NCBI RefSeq assembly: GCF_031179985.1
Contig: NZ_JAPSHJ010000014.1
Coordinates: 26,065-90,064, forward strand
DNA length: 64,000 nucleotides
From: Arthrobacter sp.
GTDB taxonomy: Bacteria; Actinomycetota; Actinomycetes; Actinomycetales; Micrococcaceae
Reading direction: 5' to 3'
Numbering within the stretch: the first letter of the stretch is position 1; each line of letters begins with the position of its first letter. The notes beneath the pieces are model-generated. The model did no database searches. It saw only the letters and a list, made by a program, of their open reading frames with translations, and was not told where the DNA came from. Position numbers and translations under genes: made by a program. Positions 38,170-46,445 of this stretch are shown in pieces.

Positions 38170-39451
38170 AACCAGGACGACAGCCCCTGTCCTTCCCGGC
38201 TATGAAGCCCACGACTTTGCCCGCTGGGTAGAGGAACCGCCCAAAAACACCTACCGCTCGGATTTCGAACGGGACCGGGCACGCGTCCTGCACTCCTCGG
38301 CCTTGCGCAGGCTCGGAGCGAAGACGCAGGTGGTCGCCCCGGACACCGACGACTTCGTCCGGACCCGGCTCACGCATTCCCTTGAGGTGGCACAGGTGGG
38401 CCGCGAGCTTGGCCGGGCCCTTGGCTGCGACCCCGACGTCGTGGACACCGCATGCCTCAGCCACGATCTGGGCCACCCTCCCTTCGGCCACAATGGCGAA
38501 TCTGCGCTTAATGAAATGGCGCACTCCATCGGCGGATTTGAAGGAAACGCGCAGACCCTGCGGCTCCTGACCCGGCTGGAGCCCAAAGTGCTGGATGCGG
38601 AGGGAAGGCCCGCTGGCCTGAACCTCACGCGTGCCAGCCTTGATGCCGCCGCCAAATACCCCTGGTCCGCCCTTGAAGCGCCGGTGATCCATGGGCAGCG
38701 GACCAGCAAGTTCGGCGCTTACGAGGACGACCTGCCCATCTTCAACTGGATCCGCGACGACGCCCCGGAACGGCGCTCATGCCTTGAAGCGCAGGTCATG
38801 GATCTCGCCGACGACATCTCCTACTCCGTCCACGACGTCGAGGACGCCATCGTTGCCGGCCACTTCCAGCTGCGCTGGATGGACAACCCCGACCATCGGG
38901 CCCGCGTAGTTGGTTACGCGAAGCAGTGGTACCTGCCCCACAACGATCCAGAAGCCATCGACGCCGCCCTGGCCCGCCTTGAGGCAACCTCAGTGTGGGT
39001 CCGGGAGGCAGACGGCAGCCGCAAGGCCATGGCCGCGCTGAAGGATATGACCAGCCAGCTGATCGGGCGCTTCTGCCAAAGCGCCCTGGAGACTACCCGT
39101 GCCGTCTACGGTCCCGAGGATCTGACCCGGTACAACGCCGAGCTGATCGTGCCGGATGAGACAGTGATGGAAATCGCGGTCATGAAAGGACTGGCCACCA
39201 CCTTTGTGATGACCACAGAGCACCGCCAGCCCATCTACGAGCGCCAGCGGGAAGTGCTCCATGCCCTCGTCACGGAACTCAACGCCAGCGGCGACCGGCA
39301 CCTCGAGCCCATGTTTGCTGCCGATTGGCGGGACGCGGACGACGACGGCGCCAGGCTGCGCGTGGTCATCGACCAGGTGGCTTCCCTGACAGACGGCTCC
39401 GCGCTCGCGATGTATGAACGGCTCGTGGGCAGCCTGCCCTCGCTTTGGTAA
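38162..39451 (+). CDS. dgt: deoxyguanosinetriphosphate triphosphohydrolase
   Basis: Dgt hydrolyses dNTPs, classically dGTP to deoxyguanosine and triphosphate. The 429-residue protein carries the HD-domain metal motif: His in TRLTHSLEVAQ, HD in CLSHDLGHPPFGHNGE, and the later Asp in LADDISYSVHDVED. It is the shorter, tetrameric-type Dgt found in Actinobacteria. The GTG at 38162 is the only start consistent with the family N-terminus and overlaps the end of dusB by eight bases. The upstream extension in this frame overlaps dusB and is not coding. dnaG follows 79 bases on; this cluster is common in Micrococcaceae. Confidence 0.95.
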   Translation: MAETRTTAPVLPGYEAHDFARWVEEPPKNTYRSDFERDRARVLHSSALRRLGAKTQVVAPDTDDFVRTRLTHSLEVAQVGRELGRALGCDPDVVDTACLSHDLGHPPFGHNGESALNEMAHSIGGFEGNAQTLRLLTRLEPKVLDAEGRPAGLNLTRASLDAAAKYPWSALEAPVIHGQRTSKFGAYEDDLPIFNWIRDDAPERRSCLEAQVMDLADDISYSVHDVEDAIVAGHFQLRWMDNPDHRARVVGYAKQWYLPHNDPEAIDAALARLEATSVWVREADGSRKAMAALKDMTSQLIGRFCQSALETTRAVYGPEDLTRYNAELIVPDETVMEIAVMKGLATTFVMTTEHRQPIYERQREVLHALVTELNASGDRHLEPMFAADWRDADDDGARLRVVIDQVASLTDGSALAMYERLVGSLPSLW

Positions 39452-39518
39452 CCCGGCCGGCAAAGGCTGTTCCGGCGTCGAACGCCGCCTCCGGCCAAAG
39501 GCTGACGGACCCTCGTAC

Positions 39519-39524
39519 TAGGAT
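39519..39524 (+). promoter_or_regulatory. -10 of leaderless dnaG
   Basis: TAGGAT ends exactly six bases before the GTG of dnaG, so initiation falls on the G of the start codon. No ribosome site is present. Confidence 0.55.
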
Positions 39525-39530
39525 GACTCT

Positions 39531-41402
39531 GTGGCCGGCCTGATCAAACGCGAAGACATTGACGAGGTCCGGCAGCGCACGGACATCAAGGAAGTCGTGG
39601 ACGGCTACGTGACCCTCAAGGGCGCTGGCATGGGCACCTTCAAAGGCCTCTGCCCTTTCCACGACGAGCGTTCGCCGTCCTTCACGGTGCGGCCGCAAGT
39701 TGGCAGGTACCACTGCTTCGGCTGCGGTGAAGACGGGGACGTTATCGCGTTCGTGCAGAAGCTGGACCATTCGACGTTCCAGGAAGCCGTCGAAAAGCTG
39801 GCAGCCCGTATCGGCTTCGAACTCCGGTACGAGGACGGTGGGACCGGGCCGAACCGCGAAGAAGTGGGCAAACGGCAACGGCTCCTGGACGCGCACAAGA
39901 TAGCGGACGAATTCTTCCGGGGGCAGCTCCTGACCACCGGCGCGGCCGAGGGGCGTAAATTCCTCCAGACCCGTGGCTTCGACCGCGCGGCCGCCGAGCA
40001 CTTCGGCGTCGGCTATGCCCCGCAGGGCTGGGACGCCCTGCTGAAACATCTGCGCGGGCGGGGCTTCACGGATCCGGAGCTGAAACTGACGGGCATGTTT
40101 TCCGAAGGCGGGCGCGGAATCTACGACCGCTTCCGGGGACGCCTCATCTGGCCCATCAGGGACATCGCCGGCGACACCATCGGTTTCGGTGCCCGCAAGC
40201 TGTACGAGGACGACCAAGGCCCCAAGTACCTCAACACCCCTGAAACCACCCTCTATAAGAAGTCCCAGGTTCTTTACGGGATCGACCTCGCCAAGCGCAA
40301 TATCGCCAAAGAGCGCCAACTGGTGGTGGTGGAGGGCTACACGGATGTGATGGCCTGCCACCTCGCGGGCATCGCGACCGCCGTGGCCACCTGCGGAACG
40401 GCTTTCGGCACTGACCACATCAAGATTGCCCGCAGACTGCTGTCCGACGACGGCAGCGGCGGGGAAGTAATTTTCACGTTCGACGGCGACGCTGCCGGGC
40501 AGAAGGCGGCGCTGCGCGCCTTCGAGGAGGACCAACGGTTCGTTGCCCAGACCTTCGTGGCTGTGGAGCCAACAGGGGCCGACCCTTGTGACCTCCGCCA
40601 AACGAAGGGTGATGCCGCAGTCCACGCACTGGTTCAGTCGCGGAGACCCCTGTTCGAATTCGCCATCCGAAGCACCCTTAAGCAATTTAACCTGGACACC
40701 GTGGAGGGGCGGGTGCAGGGCCTCCGGGCATCGGCTCCGGTGGTGGCGGCCATCCGGGATGCCTCAACGCGCACGGGCTACTGCCAGGCTCTTACAGGCT
40801 GGCTGGGAATGCCGGATCCCAATGAAGTCCTGCGTGTGGTCAATGCGGCCGCGAAACAAGGACTGCAGCCGTCACAGGGGCCAGGTGTGGCTGCGTCCAC
40901 CCCATCCGGAGTCGTGCCCTCCTTCAACCGTCCGGATCCCAGGGATCCCGTCGCGTCCATGGAACGGCAGGCCCTGGAAGTCGCGGTCCAGGAACCCGGG
41001 ATGCTCGAGGGCGAAACCTGGCAGCGTTTCACCGATGCCAGGTTCTCAACCCCCGCCTACCTTGCAGTTCACGAGGCAATCCGTGCCACTGGGCTGGGAT
41101 TCGCAAGTGACCCCGTCCGGTGGGTGGAGCAGTTGCGCCAGGAGGTTCCCGAGCCGCTGCGTCCGCTGGTGTCCGAGCTCGCCGTCGTGCCTCTGCCCGC
41201 CAGCACGGCAGAGGGCGTGCAGAAGTACTGCAAAGACATCCTGGCGCGTCTCTTTGAACTGCAGATCACCAGGGTCAAGGCTCAGAAGATGGGCCAGCTG
41301 CAACGGCTGGACGCATCAGCTGACCCGGAGGAGTTCCAGCGGCTGAACCGGGAACTCATGCAGCTCGAGATGGAGCGCCGGGCGCTGCGGGCTGAGGCGT
41401 GA
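39531..41402 (+). CDS. dnaG: DNA primase DnaG
   Basis: DnaG makes RNA primers at the replication fork. The 623-residue protein has an N-terminal CHC2 zinc finger (Cys41, His44, Cys62, Cys65), the catalytic core with Toprim signatures VVVEGYTDVMACH and FDGDAAGQKAALRAF, and a C-terminal helical domain (about 460-623) for DnaB contact. The GTG start has TAGGAT exactly six bases upstream and no Shine-Dalgarno, which predicts a leaderless mRNA. Two tRNA-Asn genes follow on the same strand; their own promoter region is TAGGCTTATAG near 41440. Confidence 0.97.
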   Translation: MAGLIKREDIDEVRQRTDIKEVVDGYVTLKGAGMGTFKGLCPFHDERSPSFTVRPQVGRYHCFGCGEDGDVIAFVQKLDHSTFQEAVEKLAARIGFELRYEDGGTGPNREEVGKRQRLLDAHKIADEFFRGQLLTTGAAEGRKFLQTRGFDRAAAEHFGVGYAPQGWDALLKHLRGRGFTDPELKLTGMFSEGGRGIYDRFRGRLIWPIRDIAGDTIGFGARKLYEDDQGPKYLNTPETTLYKKSQVLYGIDLAKRNIAKERQLVVVEGYTDVMACHLAGIATAVATCGTAFGTDHIKIARRLLSDDGSGGEVIFTFDGDAAGQKAALRAFEEDQRFVAQTFVAVEPTGADPCDLRQTKGDAAVHALVQSRRPLFEFAIRSTLKQFNLDTVEGRVQGLRASAPVVAAIRDASTRTGYCQALTGWLGMPDPNEVLRVVNAAAKQGLQPSQGPGVAASTPSGVVPSFNRPDPRDPVASMERQALEVAVQEPGMLEGETWQRFTDARFSTPAYLAVHEAIRATGLGFASDPVRWVEQLRQEVPEPLRPLVSELAVVPLPASTAEGVQKYCKDILARLFELQITRVKAQKMGQLQRLDASADPEEFQRLNRELMQLEMERRALRAEA

Positions 41403-41458
41403 AACTGTTCCAATTTCGTTTCCACGGCCAGTGTTTGCTAGGCTTATAGCCGCTTCAT

Positions 41459-41531
41459 TCCTCCTTAGCTCAATTGGCAGAGCATTCGACTGTTAATCGA
41501 AGGGTTGCTGGTTCAAGTCCAGCAGGAGGAG
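41459..41531 (+). tRNA. tRNA-Asn (GTT), copy 1
   Basis: A 73-base tRNA with acceptor arms TCCTCCT/AGGAGGA, D-arm GCTC-GAGC, anticodon stem-loop TTCGA-CTGTTAA-TCGAA giving anticodon GTT, and T-arm CTGGTTCAAGTCCAG. The discriminator is G and CCA is not encoded. A second identical gene lies 197 bases on. Confidence 0.97.
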
Positions 41532-41536
41532 CGCAC

Positions 41537-41571
41537 AGCCTCCGTCCGGACTCTTCGGACGGAGGCTTTTT
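41537..41571 (+). terminator. rho-independent terminator of tRNA-Asn copy 1
   Basis: Perfect 12-bp stem AGCCTCCGTCCG/CGGACGGAGGCT (41537-41548 and 41556-41567), followed by a T-run. Confidence 0.85.
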
Positions 41572-41655
41572 CGTACCCCGGTGGGGTATTTGTCCCTGCA
41601 GGGCTCTCGATTTCCCATAGGGGCAAAAGCTTTGCTAATGTCGTACCTGCTTCCT

Positions 41656-41728
41656 TCCTCCTTAGCTCAATTGGCAGAGCATTCGACTGTTAATCGAAGG
41701 GTTGCTGGTTCAAGTCCAGCAGGAGGAG
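41656..41728 (+). tRNA. tRNA-Asn (GTT), copy 2
   Basis: Identical over all 73 bases to the gene at 41459-41531. The short flanks TTCCTCC... and GCGCACAG are shared too, but upstream and terminator sequences differ. This indicates an old local duplication or gene conversion with separate terminators. Confidence 0.97.
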
Positions 41729-41733
41729 CGCAC

Positions 41734-41774
41734 AGGTCCCGCAGCAGGTGAAAACCCGCTGCGGGACCTTTTTT
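41734..41774 (+). terminator. rho-independent terminator of tRNA-Asn copy 2
   Basis: Perfect 12-bp stem AGGTCCCGCAGC/GCTGCGGGACCT (41734-41745 and 41758-41769), followed by TTTTTT. Confidence 0.88.
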
Positions 41775-41842
41775 ATTAGCTTCTGTCAACCGGTTTTTCG
41801 GAGATTGAGGGATTCCCGCGAATGCCGGCCGTATGGAGAGAT

Positions 41843-42250
41843 TCAGACAAAGTCCATCTCAACCTGCAAAAACCGCTCTGCCTCGGCTACGGCAGCATGG
41901 AAGGCTTCGTCTTCGGTGGGGGACTCCCGCGGTTTCCGCGGATGCCATTCATGCGGGGCGGAGTGGACGCGGGTGAAGCCGGCGTTGGGCGGTGCGTAGA
42001 AGATCCCGAAACGCTGGACGGGCCACTCCGGGGATGTTTCAGGTGCTACCAGGAGCGCGGCGTTGAATGCTGGATTGAACCATTGGGCAATGGGGCGCCG
42101 ACGGTCCTCTGTAAAAAGTCCCGCAGCATAAAGAGCAGCCGATTGGGGACTTGTTTGGCTGCACAGCCGTTCCCACCACAGTGGCAGGATCCCGGTGTCG
42201 CACCGCTGCCACGTGGCCGGAAGAGAACGACGATCCCGCCAGTTCGGCAT
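41843..42250 (-). CDS. hypothetical protein
   Basis: A 135-residue protein I do not recognise. It begins MPNWRDRRSLPATWQRCDTG, has no signal peptide or membrane segment, and contains NPAFNAALLVAPETSPEWPVQ, a GIFYAPPNAGFTRVHSAPHEW stretch and an acidic helical tail (EDEAFHAAVAEAERFLQVEMDFV). The start is supported by TAAAGT ending exactly six bases before the ATG, as in other genes here that lack a ribosome site. Codon use favours this strand over a competing plus-strand frame at 41822. It is downstream of the small membrane protein and MFS genes but has its own promoter. Confidence 0.6.
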   Translation of the reverse strand: MPNWRDRRSLPATWQRCDTGILPLWWERLCSQTSPQSAALYAAGLFTEDRRRPIAQWFNPAFNAALLVAPETSPEWPVQRFGIFYAPPNAGFTRVHSAPHEWHPRKPRESPTEDEAFHAAVAEAERFLQVEMDFV

Positions 42251-42256
42251 AGCACA

Positions 42257-42262
42257 ACTTTA
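42257..42262 (-). promoter_or_regulatory. -10 of the hypothetical gene at 42250
   Basis: TAAAGT (minus strand) fits TAnnnT and ends six bases before the ATG, predicting a leaderless transcript. Confidence 0.45.
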
Positions 42263-42299
42263 TCGCGCATCGGGGCGCAGGGACTACTGGTGGAGCGGA

Positions 42300-42479
42300 C
42301 TACTCGCGGTTCCAGGGTCCCGGGTTTACCCGATAGAGCAAGGCCGATCCCACCACTGCACCCAGGATGATTCCGAGGGCGAGGTTCCCCATCATCCGCC
42401 CCACAAAGAAGCCGGCCACGCCACCCAACAGCGCTCCGAGAAAGAGCCCGCGCCCGTTGCGGTGCAGATTTTGAGCCAT
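42300..42479 (-). CDS. small Gly-rich membrane protein (59 residues)
   Basis: A 59-residue ORF starting MAQNLHRNGRGLFLGALLGG. Two hydrophobic glycine-zipper-like segments (about 11-27 and 32-49: GLFLGALLGGVAGFFVG and LALGIILGAVVGSALLY) are joined by GRMMGN, and the end is RVNPGPWNRE. It starts ten bases after the MFS stop on the same strand, so it is probably cotranscribed with that transporter. GAAAGC precedes the ATG. The frame has good G/C third positions. It may be a small partner of the transporter, but no family is recognised. Confidence 0.65.
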   Translation of the reverse strand: MAQNLHRNGRGLFLGALLGGVAGFFVGRMMGNLALGIILGAVVGSALLYRVNPGPWNRE

Positions 42480-42488
42480 GCTTTCAGC

Positions 42489-43715
42489 CTACCCGTGGAT
42501 GGAAGGGACAGTCCGGGGCCGTACCACCAGCCAGAGGGCCGCAGCGGCAAGCAGAATGCAGCCAGCCTGGACTGCTCCCATGGGCGTGGCCGAATCCACG
42601 CCGAGGGCGCCCACTACGGGAGAGATGATACCGGCGAGCATGAAGGTGGCGGCACCGAGCAGAGAGGCAGCAGTCCCCGCCTGGGCGCCATGATTGGCCA
42701 GGGCAAGGACTTGAACGGACGGAAAGGTGAAGCCGGTGCCCAGGATGTAGAACCACAGTGGCACCAGGACGCCCCACAGGCCGAATCCCAACTGGTCGAA
42801 GAGAACGATCAGCAGGGCCATAAGAAACATCCAGGCAGTGGAGCAGGCGAGGATCCACTGCGGCGGGACGTTTTTTATGAGGCGTGAGCTTGTCTGCACC
42901 CCTGCGACAATTGCCAGCGAGTTGATGCCGAAGAGCAGGCCGTACTCCTGCGGGCTGAAACGGTAAACGTCCTGGAAGAGGAAGGGCGAGCCGGAAAGGT
43001 ACGCGAAGAGTCCCGCGAAGTTCAGGCCTCCCACCAGCAACAGCCCAACGAAGATCCTGTCGGAGAACAACAGCTTGTAACGCTGTCCTGCGGTCAGGCC
43101 GGATCGTCCGCGGGCCTCGGACGGCAAGGTCTCGCGCACCAGGAAGATCGCAGCCACGACCACCACCGTGCCGTAGCCCGCCAGGAAGACAAAGATGCCG
43201 GGCCACGGCATCACGAGCAGCAGCTGCGAACCGATAACCGGTGCCAGGATCGGCGCCAGACCATTGACCAGGGCCATCCGTGAAAACATCCGCACCATGG
43301 CATATCCGCTGAAGAGGTCACGGACCATGGCCATCGCCACTACTCCGCCTCCGGCCGCACCCACTCCCATGAGGACACGGAAGATTCCCAGGCTGGTGAT
43401 GTCAGTAGAGAGCGCTGCGCCCACCGATGCGGCAATATGCAGTGTCGTGGCAATAATGAGCGGAAGCCTGCGGCCGAACTTGTCGCTGAAGGGACCAACC
43501 ACCAGCTGGCCCAGGGCAAACCCCACAGTCGTGCCCGTAAGCGTCAGCTGAACCGCCGCCTCAGAAACCCCGAGGCTGGCCTCCAGCGCAGGGAAAGCCG
43601 GGAGGTACAGGTCCACTGTGAAGGGACCCAGGGCAGTGAGGGCACCGAGCAGCAGAATGTACAGGATCTTCCGGCGGCGGCTTAGGAAATCGCCCGGAGT
43701 GGGGGAAATAGTCAC
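42489..43715 (-). CDS. Bcr/CflA family multidrug efflux MFS transporter
   Basis: A 408-residue, 12-TM drug:H+ antiporter of the Bcr/CflA family. Its marks are ILLLGALTALGPFTVDLYLPAFP at TM1, the loop GPFSDKFGRRLPLI, and GVGAAGGGVVAMAMVRDLF. The GTG at 43715 is preferred over the in-frame TTG at 43724, because a TAGGAT hexamer overlaps the TTG region and ends eight bases before the GTG, predicting a nearly leaderless mRNA. A 59-residue membrane protein gene follows ten bases after the stop. The drug substrate is unknown. Confidence 0.87.
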   Translation of the reverse strand: MTISPTPGDFLSRRRKILYILLLGALTALGPFTVDLYLPAFPALEASLGVSEAAVQLTLTGTTVGFALGQLVVGPFSDKFGRRLPLIIATTLHIAASVGAALSTDITSLGIFRVLMGVGAAGGGVVAMAMVRDLFSGYAMVRMFSRMALVNGLAPILAPVIGSQLLLVMPWPGIFVFLAGYGTVVVVAAIFLVRETLPSEARGRSGLTAGQRYKLLFSDRIFVGLLLVGGLNFAGLFAYLSGSPFLFQDVYRFSPQEYGLLFGINSLAIVAGVQTSSRLIKNVPPQWILACSTAWMFLMALLIVLFDQLGFGLWGVLVPLWFYILGTGFTFPSVQVLALANHGAQAGTAASLLGAATFMLAGIISPVVGALGVDSATPMGAVQAGCILLAAAALWLVVRPRTVPSIHG

Positions 43716-43894
43716 GGAAGTCAATCCTAGGGCCCTGAGAAAACTTCTACAGCGTTGGAGGACGCGCGGCGCGCTGCCGCCCCAAGCCCGTCAACACCCT
43801 GAATGATAGTTTTGACAACGGGGGATGCGGTTAGTGGCGTCGGCCCGGCACCCAGCGATAGCGGAACGAAGATGGAACCAGTTAGGCGGTACCG

Positions 43895-44752
43895 ATGAGC
43901 GGACGTCACAGCGGCCGGACAAGCAACGGGCTGCGCCTCACCGCGCTGCCCAAAACCCTGAGGCTTGTCATCAGGCTCTTGCCACGCCAGATCAACGATG
44001 AGATCGCCTTGGCCAAGGTGGAGATCAAGCGTAAAGGCATTCAACTTGGCACGGCGGCTGCTTTCTTCGCCGTGGCATTGGTTTTCGCCGCCTTCCTGCT
44101 GACAGGACTTATTGTTGCAGCCATTATGGGCCTGGCAACCATCATGCCCGCCTGGCTCGCGGCCCTGATCGTCTGCGCGGTCTTCCTTCTGATCACCCTC
44201 ATAGGAGCCCTGATGGGCCTCCGCAAGTTCAAGAAGGCCATGCCCTTGCTGCCCGAAGAAACCATTCGCGGATTCAAGCACGATCTCGGCGTGGTCAAGG
44301 AGGGCTCGGACTTTGATGCCAGCATCCTTGATCCTTCCTCGGAGCAGGCCAAGGCCGCCAAGGCCGAAAAGGACGCGAAGGCCGCCATGGCCAAGGCGGA
44401 GAAGGAAGCAAAGGCTGCTGCCGAACCCGATCTTGCTCCCGCCCCCACCGAAGCCGAGCTGCGCCGCCGCCTGACTCAGCGCCGTCATCATCTCACCGGG
44501 GTCCGGGACGATCTCGGCGAAGAACTCGACGTCAAGGTGCAGGGCCAGGCCCTGCTTAATGGAGCCCAAGCCATGCTGAAGGACGGGCAGGCCGCAGTTG
44601 GAGGCCGGATCGCAGCCCTCACGGAAGCGGCGTCAGCCTCGATTCCCAAGGGGAGCTCAGGCAAGCCGGAATTGCGCTGGAAGCCTCTCGCCGCCTTCGC
44701 CGCCTCCGCCGCCGTTTTTCTGGTTCTGCTGCGGAAACTGTTCAAGAGTTAG
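43895..44752 (+). CDS. phage-holin-superfamily (PF07332-like) membrane protein
   Basis: A 285-residue protein. Residues 25-55 form an amphipathic helix (QINDEIALAKVEIKRKG), followed by two TM segments (about 52-80 and 85-110), as in the YqjE/actinobacterial holin-like family. The middle (about 145-190) is a Lys/Ala/Glu-rich coiled coil with KAAKAEKDAKAAMAKAEK, and a third TM lies at the C-terminus (about 262-280). The holin label is historic; this is not in a prophage and is likely a host membrane protein. AGGCGG precedes the ATG. A CDP-alcohol phosphatidyltransferase gene starts 55 bases after the stop. Confidence 0.75.
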   Translation: MSGRHSGRTSNGLRLTALPKTLRLVIRLLPRQINDEIALAKVEIKRKGIQLGTAAAFFAVALVFAAFLLTGLIVAAIMGLATIMPAWLAALIVCAVFLLITLIGALMGLRKFKKAMPLLPEETIRGFKHDLGVVKEGSDFDASILDPSSEQAKAAKAEKDAKAAMAKAEKEAKAAAEPDLAPAPTEAELRRRLTQRRHHLTGVRDDLGEELDVKVQGQALLNGAQAMLKDGQAAVGGRIAALTEAASASIPKGSSGKPELRWKPLAAFAASAAVFLVLLRKLFKS

Positions 44753-44807
44753 GACCCTGAGCTGAGCTCAGCCACAACGCCGTTGCCGGCATCGAAAGGG
44801 TGAACGG

Positions 44808-45431
44808 ATGAAGTTTATCGGCGCTGGTGCCCGGCCGGGTCAGCCGCAGGTCGATCACGACCTGATCTTCACCGTCCCCAATATCCTTACCGTCCTGCGC
44901 TTTATGGGTGTGCCTCTCTTCGTCTGGCTCGTGCTTGCCCGAAAGGAATACGGCTTCGCCGTGCTTGTCCTGGCGATCATGGGCAGCACCGACTGGATCG
45001 ACGGGTATATCGCCCGGCGCTTCAACCAGACGTCCAGGCTCGGGCGCATTCTCGATCCGATGGCTGACCGTCTGGCCCTGATCTCAGTTGCGGTCACCCT
45101 GGTCATAGCCGGAGTGGTGGAGTGGTGGTACCTCACCGCATTGCTGGTTCCGGACGCCGTCCTGCTGTCAGCTTCCCTGTTCTATTTCGGGAACCACCCC
45201 GATCTTCCCGTCAGCCGTATCGGCAAGATCCGTACAGCCCTGTTGTTGGTGGGCACGCCTTTGCTGGTACTGTCCAAACTGCCCATCCCCCTGACGGAGG
45301 TGTACTTCGTCATCGCCTGGGTATTTTTGGGATTTGGACTTCTAGGGCATTGGGTGGCTGCCTTCAACTACTTCCGGGCCATCGTCAGGAAAGGCAAAAT
45401 GCAAAGCGCCGACGACGGCGGACGTCACTGA
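44808..45431 (+). CDS. CDP-alcohol phosphatidyltransferase family protein
   Basis: A 207-residue integral membrane enzyme that joins a CDP-activated lipid to an alcohol. The complete catalytic signature D-x2-D-G-x2-A-R-x8-G-x3-D-x3-D is present: Asp62, Asp65, Gly66, Ala69, Arg70, Gly79, Asp83, Asp87. It resembles PgsA/cardiolipin-synthase-like members of Actinobacteria. The specific acceptor (glycerol-3-phosphate, phosphatidylglycerol, inositol phosphate) is not certain. GAAAGGGTG gives a good ribosome site. Its stop overlaps the next gene's start by one base (TGATG). Confidence 0.88.
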   Translation: MKFIGAGARPGQPQVDHDLIFTVPNILTVLRFMGVPLFVWLVLARKEYGFAVLVLAIMGSTDWIDGYIARRFNQTSRLGRILDPMADRLALISVAVTLVIAGVVEWWYLTALLVPDAVLLSASLFYFGNHPDLPVSRIGKIRTALLLVGTPLLVLSKLPIPLTEVYFVIAWVFLGFGLLGHWVAAFNYFRAIVRKGKMQSADDGGRH

Positions 45432-46336
45432 TGGTATGGCTGGCGGTTTTCCTTGCGGTACTGGGAGCCTTTTTTCTGGCTTTCGGCGCACAGCGGCAGG
45501 GGAGCGCGGTCAAAGCCGACACGGGCGGGCTTGCCTTGAGCTCGAACGGGTTCCTGCGACTGCTCCGTAACCCCCGCTGGGTATTCGGGCTGCTCCTGTT
45601 AGTGGCGGGAATGGCGATGAACTCCATTGCCCTCGTAACTGCACCACTCACCGTTGTCCAGCCCATCGGGGCAATCGCCCTCGTGATCACCACTGTGGTC
45701 AACGCCCGTGACCAGGGCATCAGCATCAACCGGGCCACGGTGGTGGCCATTTCGGCGTGTGTGACAGGGTCCGCGCTGTTCGTTCTCCTGGCCGTCAACG
45801 TGACCCAGGAAAACCATCATGTGAGTTCCGACGACGAACTCACCATCGTGCTCCTCCTCGCTCTCGCCGTGGGCATCTTCGGATCCCTGGCAGCCATGTT
45901 CAGGCACCGGATGAGCGCTTTTGTGTACATCATCGGAGCAGGCGTCCTGTTCGGCTTCGTGGCCGTCCTGACGCGCATCATCGGCAAGCACCTTCTCGAT
46001 CCGAACGGGCTGGGACTGCTCAACGTGCCGTGGTACTCGGTTGTGGCAATCGTCGCCGCCGGAGGGCTGGGTTCCTGGTTCGTCCAGAGCGCTTATTCCG
46101 GCGGGCCACCGGACCTGGTGATTGCCGGACTTACTGTGGTGGACCCGATTGTGGGGATTGCGATTGGCATCGCTATCCTCGGCGAACTGAGGCCGGATGT
46201 CCACGCCGTGATGGCCATTTCGATGGGTACCGCGGCAACCCTTGCTATCGTGGGAGTGATAGCCCTTTCCAGGCACCATCCCGAGGTCACGAAGCGCAAG
46301 AAGGACGCGCGGAAGGCCGCGGGGCGGGTCCAGTAG
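45431..46336 (+). CDS. DMT-superfamily multi-TM transporter (EamA/NIPA-like)
   Basis: A 301-residue membrane protein with about nine TM segments. It begins VWLAVFLAVLGAFFLAFGAQRQGSA, then LLLVAGMAMNSIALVTAPLTVVQPIGAIALV, which is the NIPA/EamA-type signature of drug/metabolite or magnesium-type transporters. The Lys/Arg-rich tail is cytoplasmic. The ATG overlaps the stop of the CDP-alcohol transferase gene (TGATG); the open frame extends about 100 codons further upstream but lies inside that gene and is not coding. The substrate is unknown. Confidence 0.82.
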   Translation: MVWLAVFLAVLGAFFLAFGAQRQGSAVKADTGGLALSSNGFLRLLRNPRWVFGLLLLVAGMAMNSIALVTAPLTVVQPIGAIALVITTVVNARDQGISINRATVVAISACVTGSALFVLLAVNVTQENHHVSSDDELTIVLLLALAVGIFGSLAAMFRHRMSAFVYIIGAGVLFGFVAVLTRIIGKHLLDPNGLGLLNVPWYSVVAIVAAGGLGSWFVQSAYSGGPPDLVIAGLTVVDPIVGIAIGIAILGELRPDVHAVMAISMGTAATLAIVGVIALSRHHPEVTKRKKDARKAAGRVQ

Positions 46337-46445
46337 GGCGCTCAGCCGACCAGACTCAGCCGGCAACCGGTGCCTTAGGCACCGGGCACCCTGCACGGAA
46401 CAGCGGCTGCCGCTGTCCTCAACGTGAACACCAGGAGCTTTCCAC

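Noticed and set aside
41822..42370. 182-codon plus-strand frame
   Set aside because: Overlaps the better-supported minus genes at 41843 and 42300, no ribosome site, poor composition.
43895..44752. Holin-like gene as sign of a prophage
   Set aside because: No phage structural, lysis or integrase gene is near; the family is common in host genomes.
45122..45430. N-terminal extension of the transporter at 45431
   Set aside because: This frame lies inside the CDP-alcohol phosphatidyltransferase gene and reads as Arg/Pro-rich nonsense; the TGATG overlap start is better.
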